64,000 bases of DNA from Lepidodermella squamata (taxonomy: Eukaryota > Gastrotricha), in the NCBI GenBank assembly GCA_047495785.1, contig JBLDXI010000042.1, positions 1,922,001-1,986,000 of the forward strand. The letters run 5' to 3'. Every line of letters begins with the position of its first letter. Positions within the stretch are counted from its first letter, which is position 1. The notes under the pieces are model-generated. The model was given only the letters and a program-made list of their open reading frames with translations, ran no database searches and was not told the origin of the DNA. Below, in pieces: positions 36,809 through 51,400 of this stretch. A program made the position numbers and the translations under genes.

Positions 36809-39193
36809 CTAAAAAATCTCAAACACAATGTCGTCAACGCGAGAAGTGAAATGACCATTATAACCCAAACCGTGTGACATTAGTCCCCCGTGGACATAAC
36901 TCCCCCGGTGGAGTATTGATTCCTTGGAATTATTAGACAGCTGAGGACCTGCTTTACAGGATAGACCAGAAGCGGGAATTTTCTTGGTATTAATTTCGCA
37001 TAAATTCATTGGTTGAAATTGGTTGTTGTTGGTGTTTGGAACTTTCAGTGCGAGCGACCACAATGAACAGACACGACGCGATCTGTCTGCGTGCAATGCA
37101 TTTGTTTAATGTTCTGTGCTTGTGACATCAATCGTCCAATCAGAGAACGCATTTTTCCCGCTAAAAAATCTTAAACACAATGTCGTCAACGCGAGAAGTG
37201 AAATGACCATTATAACCCAAACCGTGTGACATTAGTCCCCCGTGGACATAACTCCCCCGGTGGAGTATTGATTCCTTGGAATTATTAGACAGCTGAGGAC
37301 CTGCTTTACAGGATAGACCAGAAGCGGGAATTTTCTTGGTATTAATTTCGCATAAATTCATTGGTTGAAATTGGTTGTTGTTGGTGTTTGGAACTTTCTG
37401 TGCGAGCGACCACAATGAACAGACACGACGCGTTCTGTCTGCAAGGCATTGTCCATTTCCATTCGAGCAATGAATTTTGTACAAATTTCAGTGCGAGGGA
37501 CAAGAATGAACAGACACGACGCGATCTGTCTGCGTGCAATGCATTTGTTTAATGTTCTGTGCTTGTGACATCAATCGTCCAATCAGAGAACGCATTTTTC
37601 CCGCTAAAAAATCTTAAACACAATGTCGTCAACGCGAGAAGTGAAATGACCATTATAACCCAAACCGTGTGACATTAGTCCCCCGTGGACATAACTCCCC
37701 CGGTGGAGTATTGATTCCTTGGAATTATTAGACAGCTGAGGACCTGCTTTACAGGATAGACCAGAAGCGGGAATTTTCTTGGTATTAATTTCGCATAAAT
37801 TCATTGGTTGAAATTGGTTGTTGTTGGTGTGTGGAACTGTCTGTGCGAGCGACCACAATGAACAGACACGACGCGATCTGTCTGCGTGCAATGCATTTGT
37901 TTAATGTTCTGTGCTTGTGACATCAATCGTCCAATCAGAGAACGCATTTTTCCCGCTAAAAAATCTTAAACACAATGTCGTCAACGCGAGAAGTGAAATG
38001 ACCATTATAACCCAAACCGTGTGACATTAGTCCCCCGTGGACATAACTCCCCCGGTGGAGTATTGATTCCTTGGAATTATTAGACAGCTGAGGACCTGCT
38101 TTACAGGATAGACCAGAAGCGGGAATTTTCTTGGTATTAATTTCGCATAAATTCATTGGTTGAAATTGGTTGTTGTTGGTGTTTGGAACTTTCTGTGCGA
38201 GCGACCACAATGAACAGACACGACGCGTTCTGTCTGCAAGGCATTGTCCATTTCCATTCGAGCAATGAATTTTGTACAAATTTCAGTGCGAGGGACAAGA
38301 ATGAACAGACACGACGCGATCTGTCTGCGTGCAATGCATTTGTTTAATGTTCTGTGCTTGTGACATCAATCGTCCAATCAGAGAACGCATTTTTCCCGCT
38401 AAAAAATCTTAAACACAATGTCGTCAACGCGAGAAGTGAAATGACCATTATAACCCAAACCGTGTGACATTAGTCCCCCGTGGACATAACTCCCCCGGTG
38501 GAGTATTGATTCCTTGGAATTATTAGACAGCTGAGGACCTGCTTTACAGGATAGACCAGAAGCGGGAATTTTCTTGGTATTAATTTCGCATAAATTCATT
38601 GGTTGAAATTGGTTGTTGTTGGTGTTTGGAACTTTCAGTGCGAGCGACCACAATGAACAGACACGACGCGATCTGTCTGCGTGCAATGCATTTGTTTAAT
38701 GTTCTGTGCTTGTGACATCAATCGTCCAATCAGAGAACGCATTTTTCCCGCTAAAAAATCTTAAACACAATGTCGTCAACGCGAGAAGTGAAATGACCAT
38801 TATAACCCAAACCGTGTGACATTAGTCCCCCGTGGACATAACTCCCCCGGTGGAGTATTGATTCCTTGGAATTATTAGACAGCTGAGGACCTGCTTTACA
38901 GGATAGACCAGAAGCGGGAATTTTCTTGGTATTAATTTCGCATAAATTCATTGGTTGAAATTGGTTGTTGTTGGTGTTTGGAACTTTCAGTGCGAGCGAC
39001 CACAATGAACAGACACGACGCGTGCTGTCTGCAAGGCATTGTCGATTTCCATTCGAGCAATGAATTTTGTACAAATTTCAGTGCGAGGGACAAGAATGAA
39101 CAGACACGACGCGATCTGTCTGCGTGCAATGCATTTGTTTAATGTTCTGTGCTTGTGACATCAATCGTCCAATCAGAGAACGCATTTTTCCCG
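36809..39193. repeat. 795-bp (352+443) higher-order repeat, three copies
   Basis: A short 352-bp unit is followed by a 443-bp unit, repeated from 36809, 37604 and 38399. The short monomer itself has therefore been co-amplified with its neighbour rather than arising independently each time. Confidence 0.85.
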
Positions 39194-39311
39194 CTAAAAA
39201 ATCTTAAACACAATGTCGTCCACGCGAGAAGTGAAATGACCATTATAACCCAAACCGTGTGACATTAGTCCCCCGTGGACATAACTCCCCCGGTGGAACG
39301 CATTTTTCCCG
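39194..39311. repeat. 118-bp truncated satellite unit
   Basis: The sequence jumps from CTCCCCCGGTGG directly to AACGCATTTTTCCCGC, skipping about 325 bp of the monomer. It is the only such junction in the window. Confidence 0.9.
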
Positions 39312-41878
39312 CTAAAAAATCTTAAACACAATGTCGTCAACGCGAGAAGTGAAATGACCATTATAACCCAAACCGTGTGACATTAGTCCCCCGTGGACAT
39401 AACTCCCCCGGTGGAGTATTGATTCCTTGGAATTATTAGACAGCTGAGGACCTGCTTTACAGGATAGACCAGAAGCGGGAATTTTCTTGGTATTAATTTC
39501 GCATAAATTCATTGGTTGAAATTGGTTGTTGTTGGTGTGTGGAACTTTCTGTGCGAGCGACCACAATGAACAGACACGACGCGTGCTGTCTGCAAGGCAT
39601 TGTCGATTTCCATTCGAGCAATGAATTTTGTACAAATTTCAGTGCGAGGGACAAGAATGAACAGACACGACGCGATCTGTCTGCGTGCAATGCATTTGTT
39701 TAATGTTCTGTGCTTGTGACATCAATCGTCCAATCAGAGAACGCATTTTTCCCGCTAAAAAATCTTAAACACAATGTCGTCCACGCGAGAAGTGAAATGA
39801 CCATTATAACCCAAACCGTGTGACATTAGTCCCCCGTGGACATAACTCCCCCGGTGGAGTATTGATTCCTTGGAATTATTAGACAGCTGAGGACCTGCTT
39901 TACAGGATAGACCAGAAGCGGGAATTTTCTTGGTATTAATTTCGCATAAATTCATTGGTTGAAATTGGTTGTTGTTGGTGTTTGGAACTTTCTGTGCGAG
40001 CGACCACAATGAACAGACACGACGCGTGCTGTCTGCAAGGCATTGTCGATTTCCATTCGAGCAATGAATTTTGTACAAATTTCAGTGCGAGGGACAAGAA
40101 TGAACAGACACGACGCGATCTGTCTGCGTGCAATGCATTTGTTTAATGTTCTGTGCTTGTGACATCAATCGTCCAATCAGAGAACGCATTTTTCCCGCTA
40201 AAAAATCTTAAACACAATGTCGTCAACGCGAGAAGTGAAATGACCATTATAACCCAAACCGTGTGACATTAGTCCCCCGTGGACATAACTCCCCCGGTGG
40301 AGTATGGATTCCTTGGAATTATTAGACAGCTGAGGACCTGCTATACAGGATAGACCAGAAGCGGGAATTTTCTTGGTATTAATTTCGCATAAATTCATTG
40401 GTTGAAATTGGTTGTTGTTGGTGTTTGGAACTTTCTGTGCGAGCGACCACAATGAACAGACACGACGCGTTCTGTCTGCAAGGCATTGTCGATTTCCATT
40501 CGAGCAATGAATTTTGTACAAATTTCAGTGCGAGGGACAAGAATGAACAGACACGACGCGATCTGTCTGCGTGCAATGCATTTGTTTAATGTTCTGTGCT
40601 TGTGACATCAATCGTCCAATCAGAGAACGCATTTTTCCCGCTAAAAAATCTTAAACACAATGTCGTCAACGCGAGAAGTGAAATGACCATTATAACCCAA
40701 ACCGTGTGACATTAGTCCCCCGTGGACATAACTCCCCCGGTGGAGTATTGATTCCTTGGAATTATTAGACAGCTGAGGACCTGCTTTACAGGATAGACCA
40801 GAAGCGGGAATTTTCTTGGTATTAATTTCGCATAAATTCATTGGTTGAAATTGGTTGTTGTTGGTGTTTGGAACTTTCAGTGCGAGCGACCACAATGAAC
40901 AGACACGACGCGATCTGTCTGCGTGCAATGCATTTGTTTAATGTTCTGTGCTTGTGACATCAATCGTCCAATCAGAGAACGCATTTTTCCCGCTAAAAAA
41001 TCTTAAACACAATGTCGTCAACGCGAGAAGTGAAATGACCATTATAACCCAAACCGTGTGACATTAGTCCCCCGTGGACATAACTCCCCCGGTGGAGTAT
41101 TGATTCCTTGGAATTATTAGACAGCTGAGGACCTGCTTTACAGGATAGACCAGAAGCGGGAATTTTCTTGGTATTAATTTCGCATAAATTCATTGGTTGA
41201 AATTGGTTGTTGTTGGTGTTTGGAACTTTCTGTGCGAGCGACCACAATGAACAGACACGACGCGTTCTGTCTGCAAGGCATTGTCGATTTCCATTCGAGC
41301 AATGAATTTTGTACAAATTTCAGTGCGAGCGACCACAATGAACAGACACGACGCGATCTGTCTGCGTGCAATGCATTTGTTTAATGTTCTGTGCTTGTGA
41401 CATCAATCGTCCAATCAGAGAACGCATTTTTCCCGCTAAAAAATCTTAAACACAATGTCGTCCACGCGAGAAGTGAAATGACCATTATAACCCAAACCGT
41501 GTGACATTAGTCCCCCGTGGACATAACTCCCCCGGTGGAGTATTGATTCCTTGGAATTATTAGACAGCTGAGGACCTGCTTTACAGGATAGACCAGAAGC
41601 GGGAATTTTCTTGGTATTAATTTCGCATAAATTCATTGGTTGAAATTGGTTGTTGTTGGTGTTTGGAACTTTCAGTGCGAGCGACCACAATGAACAGACA
41701 CGACGCGTGCTGTCTGCAAGGCATTGTCGATTTCCATTCGAGCAATGAATTTTGTACAAATTTCAGTGCGAGGGACAAGAATGAACAGACACGACGCGAT
41801 CTGTCTGCGTGCAATGCATTTGTTTAATGTTCTGTGCTTGTGACATCAATCGTCCAATCAGAGAACGCATTTTTCCCG

Positions 41879-44800
41879 CTAAAAAATCTTAAACACAATG
41901 TCGTCAACGCGAGAAGTGAAATGACCATTATAACCCAAACCGTGTGACATTAGTCCCCCGTGGACATAACTCCCCCGGTGGAGTATTGATTCCTTGGAAT
42001 TATTAGACAGCTGAGGACCTGCTATACAGGATAGACCAGAAGCGGGAATTTTCTTGGTATTAATTTCGCATAAATTCATTGGTTGAAATTGGTTGTTGTT
42101 GGTGTTTGGAACTTTCTGTGCGAGCGACCACAATGAACAGACACGACGCGTTCTGTCTGCAAGGCATTGTCGATTTCCATTCGAGCAATGAATTTTGTAC
42201 AAATTTCAGTGCGAGGGACAAGAATGAACAGACACGACGCGATCTGTCTGCGTGCAATGCATTTGTTTAATGTTCTGTGCTTGTGACATCAATCGTCCAA
42301 TCAGAGAACGCATTTTTCCCGCTAAAAAATCTCAAACACAATGTCGTCAACGCGAGAAGTGAAATGACCATTATAACCCAAACCGTGTGACATTAGTCCC
42401 CCGTGGACATAACTCCCCCGGTGGAGTATTGATTCCTTGGAATTATTAGACAGCTGAGGACCTGCTTTACAGGATAGACCAGAAGCGGGAATTTTCTTGG
42501 TATTAATTTCGCATAAATTCATTGGTTGAAATTGGTTGTTGTTGGTGTTTGGAACTTTCTGTGCGAGCGACCACAATGAACAGACACGACGCGTTCTGTC
42601 TGCAAGGCATTGTCGATTTCCATTCGAGCAATGAATTTTGTACAAATTTCAGTGCGAGCGACCACAATGAACAGACACGACGCGATCTGTCTGCGTGCAA
42701 TGCATTTGTTTTATGTTCTGTGCTTGCGACATCAATCGTCCAATCAGAGAACGCATTTTTCCCGCTAAAAAATCTCAAACACAATGTCGTCAACGCGAGA
42801 AGTGAAATGACCATTATAACCCAAACCGTGTGACATTAGTCCCCCGTGGACATAACTCCCCCGGTGGAGTATTGATTCCTTGGAATTATTAGACAGCTGA
42901 GGACCTGCTTTACAGGATAGACCAGAAGCGGGAATTTTCTTGGTATTAATTTCGCATAAATTCATTGGTTGAAATTGGTTGTTGTTGGTGTTTGGAACTT
43001 TCAGTGCGAGCGACCACAATGAACAGACACGACGCGTGCTGTCTGCAAGGCATTGTCGATTTCCATTCGAGCAATGAATTTTGTACAAATTTCAGTGCGA
43101 GGGACAAGAATGAACAGACACGACGCGATCTGTCTGCGTGCAATGCATTTGTTTAATGTTCTGTGCTTGTGACATCAATCGTCCAATCAGAGAACGCATT
43201 TTTCCCGCTAAAAAATCTTAAACACAATGTCGTCAACGCGAGAAGTGAAATGACCATTATAACCCAAACCGTGTGACATTAGTCCCCCGTGGACATAACT
43301 CCCCCGGTGGAGTATTGATTCCTTGGAATTATTAGACAGCTGAGGACCTGCTTTACAGGATAGACCAGAAGCGGGAATTTTCTTGGTATTAATTTCGCAT
43401 AAATTCATTGGTTGAAATTGGTTGTTGTTGGTGTTTGGAACTTTCTGTGCGAGCGACCACAATGAACAGACACGACGCGTGCTGTCTGCAAGGCATTGTC
43501 GATTTCCATTCGAGCAATGAATTTTGTACAAATTTCAGTGCGAGGGACAAGAATGAACAGACACGACGCGATCTGTCTGCGTGCAATGCATTTGTTTAAT
43601 GTTCTGTGCTTGTGACATCAATCGTCCAATCAGAGAACGCATTTTTCCCGCTAAAAAATCTTAAACACAATGTCGTCAACGCGAGAAGTGAAATGACCAT
43701 TATAACCCAAACCGTGTGACATTAGTCCCCCGTGGACATAACTCCCCCGGTGGAGTATTGATTCCTTGGAATTATTAGACAGCTGAGGACCTGCTATACA
43801 GGATAGACCAGAAGCGGGAATTTTCTTGGTATTAATTTCGCATAAATTCATTGGTTGAAATTGGTTGTTGTTGGTGTTTGGAACTTTCTGTGCGAGCGAC
43901 CACAATGAACAGACACGACGCGTTCTGTCTGCAAGGCATTGTCGATTTCCATTCGAGCAATGAATTTTGTACAAATTTCAGTGCGAGGGACAAGAATGAA
44001 CAGACACGACGCGATCTGTCTGCGTGCAATGCATTTGTTTAATGTTCTGTGCTTGTGACATCAATCGTCCAATCAGAGAACGCATTTTTCCCGCTAAAAA
44101 ATCTCAAACACAATGTCGTCAACGCGAGAAGTGAAATGACCATTATAACCCAAACCGTGTGACATTAGTCCCCCGTGGACATAACTCCCCCGGTGGAGTA
44201 TTGATTCCTTGGAATTATTAGACAGCTGAGGACCTGCTTTACAGGATAGACCAGAAGCGGGAATTTTCTTGGTATTAATTTCGCATAAATTCATTGGTTG
44301 AAATTGGTTGTTGTTGGTGTTTGGAACTTTCTGTGCGAGCGACCACAATGAACAGACACGACGCGTTCTGTCTGCAAGGCATTGTCGATTTCCATTCGAG
44401 CAATGAATTTTGTACAAATTTCAGTGCGAGCGACCACAATGAACAGACACGACGCGATCTGTCTGCGTGCAATGCATTTGTTTTATGTTCTGTGCTTGCG
44501 ACATCAATCGTCCAATCAGAGAACGCATTTTTCCCGCTAAAAAATCTCAAACACAATGTCGTCAACGCGAGAAGTGAAATGACCATTATAACCCAAACCG
44601 TGTGACATTAGTCCCCCGTGGACATAACTCCCCCGGTGGAGTATTGATTCCTTGGAATTATTAGACAGCTGAGGACCTGCTTTACAGGATAGACCAGAAG
44701 CGGGAATTTTCTTGGTATTAATTTCGCATAAATTCATTGGTTGAAATTGGTTGTTGTTGGTGTTTGGAACTTTCAGTGCGAGCGACCACAATGAACAGAC

Positions 44801-45422
44801 ACGACGCGTGCTGTCTGCAAGGCATTGTCGATTTCCATTCGAGCAATGAATTTTGTACAAATTTCAGTGCGAGGGACAAGAATGAACAGACACGACGCGA
44901 TCTGTCTGCGTGCAATGCATTTGTTTAATGTTCTGTGCTTGTGACATCAATCGTCCAATCAGAGAACGCATTTTTCCCGCTAAAAAATCTTAAACACAAT
45001 GTCGTCAACGCGAGAAGTGAAATGACCATTATAACCCAAACCGTGTGACATTAGTCCCCCGTGGACATAACTCCCCCGGTGGAGTATTGATTCCTTGGAA
45101 TTATTAGACAGCTGAGGACCTGCTTTACAGGATAGACCAGAAGCGGGAATTTTCTTGGTATTAATTTCGCATAAATTCATTGGTTGAAATTGGTTGTTGT
45201 TGGTGTTTGGAACTTTCTGTGCGAGCGACCACAATGAACAGACACGACGCGTGCTGTCTGCAAGGCATTGTCGATTTCCATTCGAGCAATGAATTTTGTA
45301 CAAATTTCAGTGCGAGGGACAAGAATGAACAGACACGACGCGATCTGTCTGCGTGCAATGCATTTGTTTAATGTTCTGTGCTTGTGACATCAATCGTCCA
45401 ATCAGAGAACGCATTTTTCCCG
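41879..45422. repeat. 1772-bp tetrameric higher-order repeat, two copies
   Basis: Four distinguishable monomers recur in the same order at 41879-43650 and 43651-45422: one with CTGCTATACAGG, one with AGTGCGAGCGACCAC in its second half plus TTGTTTTATG, one with GAACTTTCAGTG, and one with CGTGCTGTC and GAACTTTCTGTG. A related 1681-bp block containing a short unit occurs at 40198-41878 and 45866-47546. Confidence 0.85.
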
Positions 45423-48400
45423 CTAAAAAATCTTAAACACAATGTCGTCCACGCGAGAAGTGAAATGACCATTATAACCCAAACCGTGTGACATTAGTCC
45501 CCCGTGGACATAACTCCCCCGGTGGAGTATTGATTCCTTGGAATTATTAGACAGCTGAGGACCTGCTTTACAGGATAGACCAGAAGCGGGAATTTTCTTG
45601 GTATTAATTTCGCATAAATTCATTGGTTGAAATTGGTTGTTGTTGGTGTTTGGAACTTTCAGTGCGAGCGACCACAATGAACAGACACGACGCGTGCTGT
45701 CTGCAAGGCATTGTCGATTTCCATTCGAGCAATGAATTTTGTACAAATTTCAGTGCGAGGGACAAGAATGAACAGACACGACGCGATCTGTCTGCGTGCA
45801 ATGCATTTGTTTAATGTTCTGTGCTTGTGACATCAATCGTCCAATCAGAGAACGCATTTTTCCCGCTAAAAAATCTTAAACACAATGTCGTCAACGCGAG
45901 AAGTGAAATGACCATTATAACCCAAACCGTGTGACATTAGTCCCCCGTGGACATAACTCCCCCGGTGGAGTATTGATTCCTTGGAATTATTAGACAGCTG
46001 AGGACCTGCTATACAGGATAGACCAGAAGCGGGAATTTTCTTGGTATTAATTTCGCATAAATTCATTGGTTGAAATTGGTTGTTGTTGGTGTTTGGAACT
46101 TTCTGTGCGAGCGACCACAATGAACAGACACGACGCGTTCTGTCTGCAAGGCATTGTCGATTTCCATTCGAGCAATGAATTTTGTACAAATTTCAGTGCG
46201 AGGGACAAGAATGAACAGACACGACGCGATCTGTCTGCGTGCAATGCATTTGTTTAATGTTCTGTGCTTGTGACATCAATCGTCCAATCAGAGAACGCAT
46301 TTTTCCCGCTAAAAAATCTTAAACACAATGTCGTCAACGCGAGAAGTGAAATGACCATTATAACCCAAACCGTGTGACATTAGTCCCCCGTGGACATAAC
46401 TCCCCCGGTGGAGTATTGATTCCTTGGAATTATTAGACAGCTGAGGACCTGCTTTACAGGATAGACCAGAAGCGGGAATTTTCTTGGTATTAATTTCGCA
46501 TAAATTCATTGGTTGAAATTGGTTGTTGTTGGTGTTTGGAACTTTCAGTGCGAGCGACCACAATGAACAGACACGACGCGATCTGTCTGCGTGCAATGCA
46601 TTTGTTTAATGTTCTGTGCTTGTGACATCAATCGTCCAATCAGAGAACGCATTTTTCCCGCTAAAAAATCTTAAACACAATGTCGTCAACGCGAGAAGTG
46701 AAATGACCATTATAACCCAAACCGTGTGACATTAGTCCCCCGTGGACATAACTCCCCCGGTGGAGTATTGATTCCTTGGAATTATTAGACAGCTGAGGAC
46801 CTGCTTTACAGGATAGACCAGAAGCGGGAATTTTCTTGGTATTAATTTCGCATAAATTCATTGGTTGAAATTGGTTGTTGTTGGTGTGTGGAACTTTCTG
46901 TGCGAGCGACCACAATGAACAGACACGACGCGTGCTGTCTGCAAGGCATTGTCGATTTCCATTCGAGCAATGAATTTTGTACAAATTTCAGTGCGAGGGA
47001 CAAGAATGAACAGACACGACGCGATCTGTCTGCGTGCAATGCATTTGTTTAATGTTCTGTGCTTGTGACATCAATCGTCCAATCAGAGAACGCATTTTTC
47101 CCGCTAAAAAATCTTAAACACAATGTCGTCCACGCGAGAAGTGAAATGACCATTATAACCCAAACCGTGTGACATTAGTCCCCCGTGGACATAACTCCCC
47201 CGGTGGAGTATTGATTCCTTGGAATTATTAGACAGCTGAGGACCTGCTTTACAGGATAGACCAGAAGCGGGAATTTTCTTGGTATTAATTTCGCATAAAT
47301 TCATTGGTTGAAATTGGTTGTTGTTGGTGTTTGGAACTTTCAGTGCGAGCGACCACAATGAACAGACACGACGCGTGCTGTCTGCAAGGCATTGTCGATT
47401 TCCATTCGAGCAATGAATTTTGTACAAATTTCAGTGCGAGGGACAAGAATGAACAGACACGACGCGATCTGTCTGCGTGCAATGCATTTGTTTAATGTTC
47501 TGTGCTTGTGACATCAATCGTCCAATCAGAGAACGCATTTTTCCCGCTAAAAAATCTTAAACACAATGTCGTCAACGCGAGAAGTGAAATGACCATTATA
47601 ACCCAAACCGTGTGACATTAGTCCCCCGTGGACATAACTCCCCCGGTGGAGTATTGATTCCTTGGAATTATTAGACAGCTGAGGACCTGCTATACAGGAT
47701 AGACCAGAAGCGGGAATTTTCTTGGTATTAATTTCGCATAAATTCATTGGTTGAAATTGGTTGTTGTTGGTGTTTGGAACTTTCTGTGCGAGCGACCACA
47801 ATGAACAGACACGACGCGTTCTGTCTGCAAGGCATTGTCGATTTCCATTCGAGCAATGAATTTTGTACAAATTTCAGTGCGAGGGACAAGAATGAACAGA
47901 CACGACGCGATCTGTCTGCGTGCAATGCATTTGTTTAATGTTCTGTGCTTGTGACATCAATCGTCCAATCAGAGAACGCATTTTTCCCGCTAAAAAATCT
48001 CAAACACAATGTCGTCAACGCGAGAAGTGAAATGACCATTATAACCCAAACCGTGTGACATTAGTCCCCCGTGGACATAACTCCCCCGGTGGAGTATTGA
48101 TTCCTTGGAATTATTAGACAGCTGAGGACCTGCTTTACAGGATAGACCAGAAGCGGGAATTTTCTTGGTATTAATTTCGCATAAATTCATTGGTTGAAAT
48201 TGGTTGTTGTTGGTGTTTGGAACTTTCTGTGCGAGCGACCACAATGAACAGACACGACGCGTTCTGTCTGCAAGGCATTGTCGATTTCCATTCGAGCAAT
48301 GAATTTTGTACAAATTTCAGTGCGAGCGACCACAATGAACAGACACGACGCGATCTGTCTGCGTGCAATGCATTTGTTTTATGTTCTGTGCTTGCGACAT

Positions 48401-51400
48401 CAATCGTCCAATCAGAGAACGCATTTTTCCCGCTAAAAAATCTTAAACACAATGTCGTCCACGCGAGAAGTGAAATGACCATTATAACCCAAACCGTGTG
48501 ACATTAGTCCCCCGTGGACATAACTCCCCCGGTGGAGTATTGATTCCTTGGAATTATTAGACAGCTGAGGACCTGCTTTACAGGATAGACCAGAAGCGGG
48601 AATTTTCTTGGTATTAATTTCGCATAAATTCATTGGTTGAAATTGGTTGTTGTTGGTGTTTGGAACTTTCTGTGCGAGCGACCACAATGAACAGACACGA
48701 CGCGTGCTGTCTGCAAGGCATTGTCGATTTCCATTCGAGCAATGAATTTTGTACAAATTTCAGTGCGAGGGACAAGAATGAACAGACACGACGCGATCTG
48801 TCTGCGTGCAATGCATTTGTTTAATGTTCTGTGCTTGTGACATCAATCGTCCAATCAGAGAACGCATTTTTCCCGCTAAAAAATCTTAAACACAATGTCG
48901 TCAACGCGAGAAGTGAAATGACCATTATAACCCAAACCGTGTGACATTAGTCCCCCGTGGACATAACTCCCCCGGTGGAGTATTGATTCCTTGGAATTAT
49001 TAGACAGCTGAGGACCTGCTATACAGGATAGACCAGAAGCGGGAATTTTCTTGGTATTAATTTCGCATAAATTCATTGGTTGAAATTGGTTGTTGTTGGT
49101 GTTTGGAACTTTCTGTGCGAGCGACCACAATGAACAGACACGACGCGTTCTGTCTGCAAGGCATTGTCGATTTCCATTCGAGCAATGAATTTCGTACAAA
49201 TTTCAGTGCGAGGGACAAGAATGAACAGACACGACGCGATCTGTCTGCGTGCAATGCATTTGTTTAATGTTCTGTGCTTGTGACATCAATCGTCCAATCA
49301 GAGAACGCATTTTTCCCGCTAAAAAATCTCAAACACAATGTCGTCAACGCGAGAAGTGAAATGACCATTATAACCCAAACCGTGTGACATTAGTCCCCCG
49401 TGGACATAACTCCCCCGGTGGAGTATTGATTCCTTGGAATTATTAGACAGCTGAGGACCTGCTTTACAGGATAGACCAGAAGCGGGAATTTTCTTGGTAT
49501 TAATTTCGCATAAATTCATTGGTTGAAATTGGTTGTTGTTGGTGTTTGGAACTTTCAGTGCGAGCGACCACAATGAACAGACACGACGCGTGCTGTCTGC
49601 AAGGCATTGTCGATTTCCATTCGAGCAATGAATTTTGTACAAATTTCAGTGCGAGGGACAAGAATGAACAGACACGACGCGATCTGTCTGCGTGCAATGC
49701 ATTTGTTTAATGTTCTGTGCTTGTGACATCAATCGTCCAATCAGAGAACGCATTTTTCCCGCTAAAAAATCTTAAACACAATGTCGTCAACGCGAGAAGT
49801 GAAATGACCATTATAACCCAAACCGTGTGACATTAGTCCCCCGTGGACATAACTCCCCCGGTGGAGTATTGATTCCTTGGAATTATTAGACAGCTGAGGA
49901 CCTGCTATACAGGATAGACCAGAAGCGGGAATTTTCTTGGTATTAATTTCGCATAAATTCATTGGTTGAAATTGGTTGTTGTTGGTGTTTGGAACTTTCT
50001 GTGCGAGCGACCACAATGAACAGACACGACGCGTTCTGTCTGCAAGGCATTGTCGATTTCCATTCGAGCAATGAATTTCGTACAAATTTCAGTGCGAGGG
50101 ACAAGAATGAACAGACACGACGCGATCTGTCTGCGTGCAATGCATTTGTTTAATGTTCTGTGCTTGTGACATCAATCGTCCAATCAGAGAACGCATTTTT
50201 CCCGCTAAAAAATCTCAAACACAATGTCGTCAACGCGAGAAGTGAAATGACCATTATAACCCAAACCGTGTGACATTAGTCCCCCGTGGACATAACTCCC
50301 CCGGTGGAGTATTGATTCCTTGGAATTATTAGACAGCTGAGGACCTGCTTTACAGGATAGACCAGAAGCGGGAATTTTCTTGGTATTAATTTCGCATAAA
50401 TTCATTGGTTGAAATTGGTTGTTGTTGGTGTTTGGAACTTTCTGTGCGAGCGACCACAATGAACAGACACGACGCGTTCTGTCTGCAAGGCATTGTCGAT
50501 TTCCATTCGAGCAATGAATTTTGTACAAATTTCAGTGCGAGCGACCACAATGAACAGACACGACGCGATCTGTCTGCGTGCAATGCATTTGTTTTATGTT
50601 CTGTGCTTGCGACATCAATCGTCCAATCAGAGAACGCATTTTTCCCGCTAAAAAATCTCAAACACAATGTCGTCAACGCGAGAAGTGAAATGACCATTAT
50701 AACCCAAACCGTGTGACATTAGTCCCCCGTGGACATAACTCCCCCGGTGGAGTATTGATTCCTTGGAATTATTAGACAGCTGAGGACCTGCTTTACAGGA
50801 TAGACCAGAAGCGGGAATTTTCTTGGTATTAATTTCGCATAAATTCATTGGTTGAAATTGGTTGTTGTTGGTGTGTGGAACTTTCTGTGCGAGCGACCAC
50901 AATGAACAGACACGACGCGTTCTGTCTGCAAGGCATTGTCGATTTCCATTCGAGCAATGAATTTTGTACAAATTTCAGTGCGAGGGACAAGAATGAACAG
51001 ACACGACGCGATCTGTCTGCGTGCAATGCATTTGTTTAATGTTCTGTGCTTGCGACATCAATCGGCCAATCAGAGAACGCATTTTTCCCGCTAAAAAATC
51101 TCAAACACAATGTCGTCAACGCGAGAAGTGAAATGACCATTATAACCCAAACCGTGTGACATTAGTCCCCCGTGGACATAACTCCCCCGGTGGAGTATTG
51201 ATTCCTTGGAATTATTAGACAGCTGAGGACCTGCTTTACAGGATAGACCAGAAGCGGGAATTTTCTTGGTATTAATTTCGCATAAATTCATTGGTTGAAA
51301 TTGGTTGTTGTTGGTGTTTGGAACTTTCTGTGCGAGCGACCACAATGAACAGACACGACGCGTTCTGTCTGCAAGGCATTGTCGATTTCCATTCGAGCAA

